From NCBI RefSeq assembly GCF_014640555.1, contig NZ_BMHE01000015.1, forward strand, positions 82,748 through 146,747: 64,000 nt of DNA, given 5' to 3'. Within the stretch, counting starts at the first letter, position 1; every line of letters starts with the position of its first letter. This document shows, one piece after another, positions 50,012 through 57,220 of the stretch. Position numbers and translations under genes: made by a program. The notes below the pieces were generated by a model that was not told the origin of the DNA, ran no database searches, and was given only the letters and a program-made list of their open reading frames with translations. Origin of the DNA: Paenibacillus marchantiophytorum (GTDB lineage Bacteria > Bacillota > Bacilli > Paenibacillales > NBRC-103111).

Positions 50012-50476
50012 ATGTCTCAATGTGACCATGATCATCATGATAACCAACCTCATGCTTTCAAAGTTGAGGAGTTTACAAATACAGAAATGATTGTACGCGA
50101 AGATATTTTGTCCAAAGCTAAGGAACTGGCGAATTTGTTAACAACTTCAAACGAAGTTCAGTTCTATCAAAAAGCGGAGAAACAAATCGCCACCAATCCT
50201 GATATTCAAGTATTGATTAGTGCTATTAAGAAGAAACAGAAAGAAATCGTTGCTTTCCAAACGTTTCAAAATGCAAAAATGGTTGATAAGATTGAAACCG
50301 AAATTGAAGTTCTGCAAGATGAATTGGATGGCATTCCAATCGTCAATGAATTCAAACAAACGCAAGATGATATCAATTATTTATTGCAACTGGTCATGTC
50401 CGTGATCCGGGATACCATTTCCGATAAGATCAATGTTGAAGCAGGTACAGAAGAACCGCCGACTTCTTGTGACTAA
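50012..50476 (+). CDS. ricA: RicA (YmcA), subunit of the RNase Y-modulating Ric complex
   Basis: In B. subtilis RicA, RicF and RicT form an iron-sulfur complex that redirects RNase Y and is needed for competence, biofilm and sporulation. The 154-residue helical protein has the YlbF/YmcA fold (VREDILSKAKELANLL, NPDIQVLISAIKKKQKEIV). It carries an N-terminal metal-ligand-like run CDHDHHD and ends in SCD; the C-terminal cysteine fits the family's cluster ligand. CAGGAGTG precedes the ATG. It is co-transcribed with miaB. Confidence 0.9.
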   Translation: MSQCDHDHHDNQPHAFKVEEFTNTEMIVREDILSKAKELANLLTTSNEVQFYQKAEKQIATNPDIQVLISAIKKKQKEIVAFQTFQNAKMVDKIETEIEVLQDELDGIPIVNEFKQTQDDINYLLQLVMSVIRDTISDKINVEAGTEEPPTSCD

Positions 50477-50518
50477 GAAAGTTTTGGTAGAATATGCCTA
50501 CTCGAAGGAGACATGGTC

Positions 50519-51253
50519 ATGCTTACAGTCCGTAATTTAAGTAAAGTATATCCACCAGATATTCAGGTCCTTTCACAGGTCAGCTTTCAAGTGGATGAAG
50601 GCGAATTTATTGCGGTCATCGGAAGCAGCGGGAGTGGGAAAACAACCTTACTGCGCTGTATAAGTCATCAAGAAAAGTGGACAAGCGGACAATTAATTTA
50701 TAAATCCAATGATATTTCCAAGCCTGGCCCTCTAGAACGATTTAAATTAGGCAAAGATTTCGCTTATCTTGAGGAAAAGCCATCTTTAAACCGGAATAAG
50801 AGCGCAATCAAGAATGTCATGATGGGCAAGGTCTACAAAGCGCCTTTGCGGATTCTCACAGGGATGACGTCACGGGATGAACATGTAGTTGGCATGGACT
50901 ACCTGGAGAAGGTGGGTCTGCTGGATAAAGGTGACAAGAAGGTGGGTCAATTAAGCGGAGGTGAGCAGCAGCGTGTTGCGATTGCCAAAGCATTGATTCT
51001 CGGGCCCAAGGTGCTGGTCGCTGATGAGCCTGTATCCGGCTTGGATCCCAAATCCACGGAGTATATCATTCAGGATTTAAAATCTTTATGCAAAGATCGC
51101 AATATGAGTGTAATTGCAACGCTGCATCAGGTTGAGCTGGCAGAGCGATATGCTACGCGCATTTGGGGGCTTTCCGAAGGAAGAATCGTGCTTGATATTC
51201 CTGCCAGATCTCTGACCCTTCGTGAGAAAATGCTCATATTTGGTGAAGTATGA
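50519..51253 (+). CDS. ABC transporter ATP-binding protein (PhnC-like), orphan
   Basis: A 244-residue ATPase with Walker A GSSGSGKTT, the signature LSGGEQQR, Walker B VLVADEP and an H-loop in TLHQVE. It is closest in style to phosphonate/phosphate-type importer ATPases. ATG 50519 is 8 nt from GAAGGAG; ATG 50513 is too close. No permease or binding-protein gene is near. Its stop overlaps the start of a low-molecular-weight phosphatase (ATGA), so the two are translationally coupled. The transport partner, if any, is unknown. Confidence 0.85.
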   Translation: MLTVRNLSKVYPPDIQVLSQVSFQVDEGEFIAVIGSSGSGKTTLLRCISHQEKWTSGQLIYKSNDISKPGPLERFKLGKDFAYLEEKPSLNRNKSAIKNVMMGKVYKAPLRILTGMTSRDEHVVGMDYLEKVGLLDKGDKKVGQLSGGEQQRVAIAKALILGPKVLVADEPVSGLDPKSTEYIIQDLKSLCKDRNMSVIATLHQVELAERYATRIWGLSEGRIVLDIPARSLTLREKMLIFGEV

Positions 51254-51732
51254 TTCAGGTCTTATTCGTTTGTTTAGGAAATATATGTCGGTCACCTATG
51301 GCTGAAGCTATTTTTCGTCACCAAGTGACGAAGGCGAAGCTCGATTCGAAGATTACGATGGACTCGGCTGGAACGGGGGACTGGCATATTGGTCATCCGC
51401 CGCACCAAGGGACGAGAGATATACTGGATCAATACCAGATTGAGCATGAAGGCCTCAGAGCAAGGCAAGTCAAGCCCGCAGATTTTATTGCGTATACATA
51501 TATCATTGCAATGGATGAGAGTAATGTGCACAACCTGGCCTCGTTTGCTCCTGAACATGTAGAAGGCGAGCAGCGAGCTTCCATTCATAAATTGCTGGAT
51601 TTCGCTCCTGATCGGGTCATCAAAGATGTGCCTGATCCTTATTATACGGGAAACTTTCAAGAAGTTTATGAGATGGTTGAAGTGAGCTGTGAACGTTTAC
51701 TTGTTTATTTGAAGGAAAAAGAGAACTTATAA
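51250..51732 (+). CDS. Low-molecular-weight protein tyrosine phosphatase
   Basis: A 160-residue LMW-PTP. The P-loop C8-LGNIC-R14-S begins VLFVCLGNICRSPMAEAIF, and the general acid lies in DVPDPYYTG. Members remove phosphate from tyrosine or arginine residues; YwlE-type enzymes are arginine phosphatases, and this one cannot be assigned from motif alone. The start overlaps the ABC ATPase stop. No tyrosine or arginine kinase gene is adjacent. Confidence 0.9.
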   Translation: MIQVLFVCLGNICRSPMAEAIFRHQVTKAKLDSKITMDSAGTGDWHIGHPPHQGTRDILDQYQIEHEGLRARQVKPADFIAYTYIIAMDESNVHNLASFAPEHVEGEQRASIHKLLDFAPDRVIKDVPDPYYTGNFQEVYEMVEVSCERLLVYLKEKENL

Positions 51733-51780
51733 AAAAAGCAATGGTGAGAGAGTACAGATCTCTTTCACCGTTGCTTTTTT
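51732..51780. terminator. Bidirectional terminator between convergent genes
   Basis: An A-run and AAGCAATGGTGAGAGA pair with TCTCTTTCACCGTTGCTT and a T-run. The A and T runs flank both sides, so it can terminate both the phosphatase gene (+) and the hypothetical gene (-). Confidence 0.85.
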
Positions 51781-51794
51781 GCTGTTGCGGTAGG

Positions 51795-52196
51795 TTAGAC
51801 TATAGTAAGTCCATTCTGTTGTAGACATTCTGCTATCGTGTTCAGCACGGTGGGATGGATAGGAATAATGACATCGGTAGGTCCCAATTCGAATAAACCA
51901 CTTCGGTTGTGAATCGTTGCTGCTTGTACATAAATGCGGTAGTGCTCTGAACCGGTAGCCATATGCACAGCCTCTTGATTACCGGAGCTTTTATTAATAA
52001 ATGTGATTGATTTGAGCGCCGAGCTATCATAAGGAACAATGCTCACGATGTGTTCCAATTTGAAATAATAGTTAATGTGGGGTTTGTGAAGTATCAACTC
52101 TTTCGTTGAGACGGTTAATCCGAGATCGCGCTTCTTGTGCGACATTTTCAAGTCGCCTTCCAGTGATTTAATCTGGATGAAATCTGAATTATTCAT
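51795..52196 (-). CDS. Hypothetical protein
   Basis: A 133-residue protein I do not recognise. It starts MNNSDFIQIKSLEGDLKMSH, has no signal peptide or membrane segment, and alternates short strands (LTVSTKELILHK, HIVSIVPYDS, ITFINKSSG, DVIIPIHPTVL), suggesting a beta-rich fold. The reading is supported by AAGGAGGG on the minus strand (complement of 52205-52212) at good spacing from ATG and by a good minus-strand promoter. It is transcribed toward a shared terminator, one of only two intact minus-strand genes. Confidence 0.75.
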   Translation of the reverse strand: MNNSDFIQIKSLEGDLKMSHKKRDLGLTVSTKELILHKPHINYYFKLEHIVSIVPYDSSALKSITFINKSSGNQEAVHMATGSEHYRIYVQAATIHNRSGLFELGPTDVIIPIHPTVLNTIAECLQQNGLTIV

Positions 52197-52241
52197 AGCA
52201 AAAACCCTCCTTCACTTGTGTTGATGATCGCTTGTCTTATC

Positions 52242-52270
52242 AGAATAACACAGATCAACAGACTTGTTAA
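52242..52270 (-). promoter_or_regulatory. sigma-A promoter of the minus-strand hypothetical gene
   Basis: On the minus strand: TTAACA (complement of 52265-52270), a 17-bp spacer and TATTCT (complement of 52242-52247). Confidence 0.65.
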
Positions 52271-52287
52271 AGGAAGGCTATAGGAGT

Positions 52288-52662
52288 TTATGTACCCCCG
52301 TCAGGCATAGATTCAATGACATTTTTGATCAGATTCATCAGACATTGCCTTAATTTTTTGGATTCGTGTGATGAAGCGAAGAACGGCTGCAATTTCTTAT
52401 TTGATTTCTAACTGTTCTTGAAAGCCTGGTCCAAAAGTTGAATGAAGCCGCGGGTAGATGTCAGTGGATTTCGTGTTTCTTCACATAAAAGAGTAAAAAA
52501 GTAATCAATGCTGCTGTTGATCTTTGTAGATGAATATTGGTGCAAGAACCAGATGGATTAAGATCGCAGTAATGAGGTAGAAAATGCCATGAAGTTCATA
52601 AGAAACGACTGAATGGAGCAAAGTAATTCCGTCTTTTCCAAAGATTACGACAGAATCTGTAT
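52288..52662 (-). pseudogene. Decayed sporulation-type sensor histidine kinase
   Basis: Translating the minus strand gives fragments of a membrane histidine kinase in broken frames. First comes a hydrophobic segment, GIFYLITAILIHLVLAPIFI (about 52523-52582), ending at a stop. Next, in another frame, is EETRNPLTSTRGFIQLLDQ (about 52424-52480), clearly the HisKA H-box region, with the usual H-E-I replaced by E-E-T. After an in-frame TAG comes LRQCLMNLIKNVIESMPDGG (about 52294-52353), the HATPase N-box. Stops, a frameshift and the missing segment between H-box and N-box show loss of function. This explains most of the 640-bp gap (52197-52836). Confidence 0.75.
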
Positions 52663-52767
52663 TATTTCTACATTATCTCATAAAATTGGACCTTATCAAT
52701 AGAAATGGTACATTTTTATTGCTAAAGATTTGATAAAGACTTATAGCGTTATGGCTGCATGCGGCTG

Positions 52768-52773
52768 TATAAT
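52768..52773 (+). promoter_or_regulatory. -10 box before the small Cys protein
   Basis: TATAAT at 52768-52773, 63 bp before the start codon; no convincing -35. Confidence 0.35.
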
Positions 52774-52836
52774 GAATAAGAATTAGAGTGCAAACGTTTA
52801 CAAATTCATTGGGTTTGAAAACGAGGAGAGATGAGG

Positions 52837-53013
52837 ATGAAGGCGTGCTCACAGGTTTGCGGTGTTGTCTTTAATCCGCTTGACGAAGATTATGTAAACG
52901 TATGTGAGGATTGTGAAGACGCCATCAAGGACGATCCAGCCAGTGAGGAGAGTAAGGGAACATCCAGTTATTATTTAGGCAGCTGTGGGCTTATTATTGA
53001 TTATTTGCTTTGA
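52837..53013 (+). CDS. Small cysteine-rich, zinc-ribbon-like protein
   Basis: A 58-residue acidic protein, MKACSQVCGVVFNPLDEDY followed by CEDCED: CxxxC and CxxC pairs about 20 residues apart, the spacing of a small zinc ribbon. A further cysteine lies near the hydrophobic C-terminus (GSCGLIIDYLL). GAGGAGA is 7 nt before ATG 52837; ATG 52831 is in frame but abuts it. I do not recognise the family with certainty. It lies between the decayed kinase and the second oxidoreductase operon. Confidence 0.55.
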   Translation: MKACSQVCGVVFNPLDEDYVNVCEDCEDAIKDDPASEESKGTSSYYLGSCGLIIDYLL

Positions 53014-53125
53014 GGACAAGGACAAAAAAAGGTTGATAACCAGAGATTTCTTGTTACAATGAAAGTAGATTTACTATTCATACTATTCATTCTTTATGCT
53101 GTTCATTTTCGAAAGGAGACCTTGC

Positions 53126-54136
53126 ATGGTAACTTTACCTAAATTGAACGATCTCGGCTTTTTCGAGATTAGACTGGAATCCATTGGCGGACTTGGCGCA
53201 AATCTAGCGGGAAAGATGCTAGCTGAAGCAGGTGTTGTCGGAGTGGGTTTGAACGGGGTTAGCTTCTCTTCTTATGGTTCAGAGAAGAAAGGGTCAGCAG
53301 TGAAGGCACATATCAGGTTCTGTGACATGGAGACGAGAATACGGGATACTTCGCCCGTAGAACGACCGCACGTTGTTGGTGTATTTCACGAGTCGCTTTC
53401 CAAAACTGTAAACGTTATCAGTGGCATCTACGAAGATAGTACCGTGCTAGTAAATTCAACGAAAACGCCAGATGAACTCAAGGAAAAAATGAAGCTCCGT
53501 GGCGGTACCATTGCGGTTATTGACGCGATTGGTATTTCACTGGAGGAAAAGAATCGCGTTAACATGGCGATGCTTGGCGCGTTGTTCCGGTTATGCGATT
53601 TTCTTGATCCGGAGGTGATGCGAGGAGTTATCCGCAAGTCTTTGGAGAAGAAATATCCGCTTGCCGTAGCGCCTGCCTTGCGAACATTTGACCGGGGATA
53701 CAATGAAGTCGTGTTCCAAACGTATGCGCTTCCAGCCGGGGAGACAATGCCTGATTTTGTGCGGTTTGATACGCCTGTTTTGGGGTATGAAACACAGTCC
53801 ATTGGCGGGGTAATTACGAATCCTGGCAATAGTGTTCTGAAGGATCTCAGTATTTCACGCGCGGGGATGATGCCCCATTTTCATGAAGATAAATGTATTC
53901 ACTGTGCTTCTTGCGATAATGTGTGTCCGGACTTCTGCTTCGTATGGGATGAGCTCCCTGACAAGAAAGGTCGTCCACAGATGTTCTTGCAAGGCATTGA
54001 TTATCAATACTGCAAAGGCTGCCTTAAATGTGTACAGGCTTGTCCGACGGATGCGCTCGCTAGTGAGCGGGAAGAAGATGGATATGCCGATAGTCATCGA
54101 ATGCCGCATCGTTTCAATCTAGCTATAAACTCTTAG
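53126..54136 (+). CDS. 2-Oxoacid:acceptor oxidoreductase, gamma-delta (ferredoxin) fusion subunit
   Basis: A 336-residue protein joining a gamma domain (RLESIGGLGANLAGKMLAEA; SSYGSEKKGSAVKAHIRFC) to a C-terminal 2x[4Fe-4S] ferredoxin domain: CIHCASCDNVCPD and CKGCLKCVQACPTDAL. ATG 53126 is chosen (AAAGGAGA 6 nt upstream). It precedes the fused alpha-beta subunit gene by 34 bp. Together they make a complete pyruvate-type oxidoreductase with internal ferredoxin domain, unlike KorAB. The substrate is not determinable from sequence alone. Confidence 0.9.
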   Translation: MVTLPKLNDLGFFEIRLESIGGLGANLAGKMLAEAGVVGVGLNGVSFSSYGSEKKGSAVKAHIRFCDMETRIRDTSPVERPHVVGVFHESLSKTVNVISGIYEDSTVLVNSTKTPDELKEKMKLRGGTIAVIDAIGISLEEKNRVNMAMLGALFRLCDFLDPEVMRGVIRKSLEKKYPLAVAPALRTFDRGYNEVVFQTYALPAGETMPDFVRFDTPVLGYETQSIGGVITNPGNSVLKDLSISRAGMMPHFHEDKCIHCASCDNVCPDFCFVWDELPDKKGRPQMFLQGIDYQYCKGCLKCVQACPTDALASEREEDGYADSHRMPHRFNLAINS

Positions 54137-54170
54137 AGAGTATTTATGGGAGAAGGGTGGAACTACTCGC

Positions 54171-56474
54171 ATGTCCATTGATATCAAGAAGGAATTAGGG
54201 CAAGCCAAAGTGGAGCAGCGCATTGTCTACGAGTCAGGCAACGAGATGGCAGCCTATGCAGCTCATCAAATCAATTATCATATCATGGGGTATTTTCCTA
54301 TTTCCCCATCTACAGAAGTCGCGCAATTCCTCGATCTCATGAAGTCCAATGGGCAGCATGATATCGTTCTCATCCCCGCAGACGGGGAACATGGTTCTGC
54401 AGGCATATGCTATGGTGCTTCAACCGCTGGCGGCCGTGTCTTCAACGCGACCAGTGCTAACGGTTATTTGTACATGCTGGAACAGATGCCGGTTCAATCC
54501 GGAACACGGTTTCCGATGGTTATGAATCTGGTCTGCCGCTCCGTATCGGGTCCGCTCAATATTCATGGCGATCACTCCGATTTGTATTACGCTTTGAATA
54601 CAGGTTGGCCAATTGTTATGTGTCGTGACCCGCAGGCTGTGTATGATATGAATATCATCGCTTTGCGGCTAGCCGAAGATCCAGCCGTGCGTTTACCCGT
54701 ATTGGTTGCCTCCGATGGCTATTTCACATCGCATCAGAAGCGAAGAGTACAAACGTTCGCGCATCGAGAAGATGTGCATGCCTTTATTGGCGAGCAGCCG
54801 CAAGGCTTTCCGGATACGTTAGATCGTAATAATCCGATTACGGTTGGACCTTACATGAATGAACCGGATTATATCAATAATTGTTATCAACAATCCATGG
54901 CTATGTACAATGCCGGTGAGGTTTACGATCGCATTCGGCAAGAATATGCCGATTTGACGGGCCGTGACTATCCGATTCTGGAGCTCTATCGGATGGAGGA
55001 CGCGGAAGTCGCGGTGTTCCTGATGAATTCGGCATCCGAAATCATCAAAGACGTCGTCGACCAGCTCCGCGAGAAGGGCATTAAAGCCGGATCCATCGCG
55101 CCGAACATGATCCGTCCTTTCCCTGCCAAGCAGATCGCAGAAGCTTTGCAGCATGTGAAGGCGATCACGGTTGGCGATCGCGCAGATTCTTACGGCGGCC
55201 ATGGCGGCAATATGGTCAATGAAATTAAGGCGGCCTTGTTCACGCATGGGAATAAGGACACGTTTGTCATAAGCCGAATCTACGGCTTAGGTGGCAAGGA
55301 CTTTTATGCCGAGGATGGGCATAATCTGTTCCAGTTTGCCATTGACGCTGTAAAAAGCGGCAAAGTGGATGTGCCCTTCGATTACTATGGGCACACGCCT
55401 GGTGATCCGTCCAAAGCGCCTAAGCGGGTGCTGACACCGATGAAGTATGAGGACCTGAATACAGGCCTCATAACCGTAACACCGGATGAAGCTACAGGTA
55501 AGCTGAATGTAAGAATTCCGCCTCTGCGCGCGCTGACGAAGAAGCCCAAGCGAATTGCGCCGGGTCATGGCGCTTGTCCGGGCTGTGGCATTTTCTCTGG
55601 TTTAGAGCTGTTCTTCAAAGGCATTGAAGGCGATATTGTTTCGATTTTCCATACGGGCTGTGCCATGGTTGTAACGACTGGCTACCCGTATTCGGCTCAT
55701 AAAGCTACGTATATCCATAATCTTTTCCAGAACGGCGCAGCAACGCTCTCAGGCGTTGTAGAGATGTTCTGGGAGCGTAAGCGTCGAGGTGAACTGGATC
55801 ATCTTGGCTTGCAGGATGATTTCACGTTCGTCATGATTACCGGCGATGGCGGTATGGACATTGGGATGGGACCAGCTATAGGAGCTGCGCTGCGGAATCA
55901 TAAAATGATCATTCTCGAGTACGATAACGAAGGCTACATGAATACAGGAGCCCAATTATCTTATTCGACACCAATGGGTCACCGGACTTCGACCTCCAAC
56001 GTTGGGAAAAACCAAGGCGGTAAAGTATTTCATCATAAGGATACCGCGCAAATTATGGCTGCCACACATATTCCTTATGTCTTTACGGGATCGGAAGCTT
56101 ATCCGCAGGATCTGGTGAAAAAAGCTGCCAAGGCCCAGTGGTATGCGCAGCATGAGGGGCTGGTCTATGGTAAAATCCTGATCGCCTGTCCGCTGAACTG
56201 GTTATCTGACGATCAGGAAGGCTCCAATATCGTTGGAGCGGCCGTTGATTCGTGCTTCTTTCCGCTCTATGAGGTGGAGCATGGCGTTACGACGATCACC
56301 TATAATCCGGAGGACAAGAGCAAGAAGATTCCATTATCCGATTGGCTCAAGACGATGGGCAAAACGAAGCATATGACGAAGCCGGAGTACGAGGGTTCTT
56401 TGAAATCTTTCGAAACGGAAGTAGAGCGTCGTTGGAACCGGTTGAAAGCCAAGCATGAGAATGCCTATTTATAA
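54171..56474 (+). CDS. 2-Oxoacid:acceptor oxidoreductase, alpha-beta fusion subunit
   Basis: A 767-residue fusion. The N-terminal alpha domain includes YHIMGYFPISPSTEVAQFL and ADGEHGSAGICYGAS, followed by a transketolase C-terminal-like domain (APNMIRPFPAKQIAEALQ). The C-terminal TPP beta domain has GHGACPGCGIFSGLELF, HTGCAMVVTTGYPYS and TGDGGMDIGMGPAIGAALR. GAAGGGTGG precedes the ATG. Pyruvate is a reasonable substrate but is unproven. Bases 54950-55600 are richer in GC than the korAB genes. A terminator follows. Confidence 0.9.
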   Translation: MSIDIKKELGQAKVEQRIVYESGNEMAAYAAHQINYHIMGYFPISPSTEVAQFLDLMKSNGQHDIVLIPADGEHGSAGICYGASTAGGRVFNATSANGYLYMLEQMPVQSGTRFPMVMNLVCRSVSGPLNIHGDHSDLYYALNTGWPIVMCRDPQAVYDMNIIALRLAEDPAVRLPVLVASDGYFTSHQKRRVQTFAHREDVHAFIGEQPQGFPDTLDRNNPITVGPYMNEPDYINNCYQQSMAMYNAGEVYDRIRQEYADLTGRDYPILELYRMEDAEVAVFLMNSASEIIKDVVDQLREKGIKAGSIAPNMIRPFPAKQIAEALQHVKAITVGDRADSYGGHGGNMVNEIKAALFTHGNKDTFVISRIYGLGGKDFYAEDGHNLFQFAIDAVKSGKVDVPFDYYGHTPGDPSKAPKRVLTPMKYEDLNTGLITVTPDEATGKLNVRIPPLRALTKKPKRIAPGHGACPGCGIFSGLELFFKGIEGDIVSIFHTGCAMVVTTGYPYSAHKATYIHNLFQNGAATLSGVVEMFWERKRRGELDHLGLQDDFTFVMITGDGGMDIGMGPAIGAALRNHKMIILEYDNEGYMNTGAQLSYSTPMGHRTSTSNVGKNQGGKVFHHKDTAQIMAATHIPYVFTGSEAYPQDLVKKAAKAQWYAQHEGLVYGKILIACPLNWLSDDQEGSNIVGAAVDSCFFPLYEVEHGVTTITYNPEDKSKKIPLSDWLKTMGKTKHMTKPEYEGSLKSFETEVERRWNRLKAKHENAYL

Positions 56475-56491
56475 GTTCCTACTATAACAGG

Positions 56492-56527
56492 AAGGCACAT
56501 TCACCCGAGTGGTGAACGTGCCTTTTT
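56492..56527 (+). terminator. Intrinsic terminator after the oxidoreductase operon
   Basis: AAGGCACATTCACC pairs with GGTGAACGTGCCTT (one A-C mismatch), CGAGT loop, T5. Confidence 0.9.
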
Positions 56528-56544
56528 ATCGGAGGTTGAAAGGA

Positions 56545-56838
56545 ATGCCCTACGTCTTGCAGCACAAAGCAAGTGAACAACTGTTCACTTGCCAATTAGT
56601 AAATCATTATGGATTAGCTTATTATGGCGTCAAATTTTGGCTCGAACAAGATGAAGCAGTTGAGCAATTTGCGTCCTTTGTAGATGAGCGTTTGGAGCAA
56701 GCATCGCATGAATGGCAAGTGGTAGAGATCGAAGAAGGGGAGATGAAACTCTGTAATGTGAAGCTGAAAAATGATCCGAATTTGCTCGTTTTTTGGCCGC
56801 ATACACGAAAACCGGAGGTTCGTAAACTGGAAAATTAA
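56545..56838 (+). CDS. Hypothetical protein
   Basis: A 97-residue soluble protein, MPYVLQHKASEQLFTCQLVN, with strand-rich N-terminus, a central acidic helix (DEAVEQFASFVDERLEQAS) and a basic C-terminus. I do not recognise it. ATG 56545 is preferred since GGAGG lies 9 nt upstream and the open frame further 5' runs into the preceding terminator. Confidence 0.65.
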   Translation: MPYVLQHKASEQLFTCQLVNHYGLAYYGVKFWLEQDEAVEQFASFVDERLEQASHEWQVVEIEEGEMKLCNVKLKNDPNLLVFWPHTRKPEVRKLEN

Positions 56839-56924
56839 GGCGGTTAGTCAATAGGCAGCAAGCCTCTTTGGTTTCGACAATAAACGCAACTTTGCGCCTA
56901 TATTCGATATTCACCCCCGCAATT

Positions 56925-56930
56925 TATAAT
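56925..56930 (+). promoter_or_regulatory. -10 box for the riboswitch transcript
   Basis: A consensus TATAAT (56925-56930) 20 bp before the aptamer. No good -35 is present. Confidence 0.5.
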
Positions 56931-56950
56931 TAGGCTACGAAAGAAAAAAA

Positions 56951-57054
56951 TCACATCACAGCGAAGTGGCAAACCGAGCGAAAGCTTGGGACGCAAAGCT
57001 ATAGGGGCTCTCGTGTTGCGGCACAGTGCTAGCCAGCTCCCGAATGCGATGGGA
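56951..57054 (+). ncRNA. Cyclic di-GMP-I (GEMM-I) riboswitch aptamer
   Basis: The core matches GEMM-I closely: TGGCAAACC (56967-56975), a P2 stem CCGAGC-GAAA-GCTTGG with its GNRA tetraloop (56974-56989), then GGGACGCAAAGC (56988-56999). A P3 region follows, with GCTAGCCAGCTCCC (57028-57041) as the 3' receptor strand. P1 pairs TCACATC (56951-56957) with GATGGGA (57048-57054), 6 of 7. The base preceding CAAACC is G, the residue associated with c-di-GMP rather than cGAMP selectivity. It stands before an SH3-NlpC/P60 gene with a terminator between. Confidence 0.92.
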
Positions 57055-57106
57055 CCTTCCTACCAGGAAAGGATAACCCAGATGAGGCTATTGGGTTATC
57101 CTTTTT
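57055..57106 (+). terminator. Riboswitch expression platform: antiterminator/terminator
   Basis: AAAGGATAACCCA (57068-57080) pairs with TGGGTTATCCTTT (57092-57104) and runs into T5, a classic terminator. A competing hairpin, CCTTCCT (57055-57061) with AGGAAAGG (57065-57072), starts right after P1 and takes the base of the terminator's left arm. The switch therefore acts on transcription; whether ligand turns it on or off cannot be read from this. Confidence 0.8.
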
Positions 57107-57220
57107 GCTATCTTTCGGTGTCGAAAGTTGCGAAAAGCGGATCTAATTACCCATATCGTCTGATCGGCTTTACAAAGCTAACTCACAGCTAGACAAACAC
57201 ATTCTTTGGAGGTAGAGACG

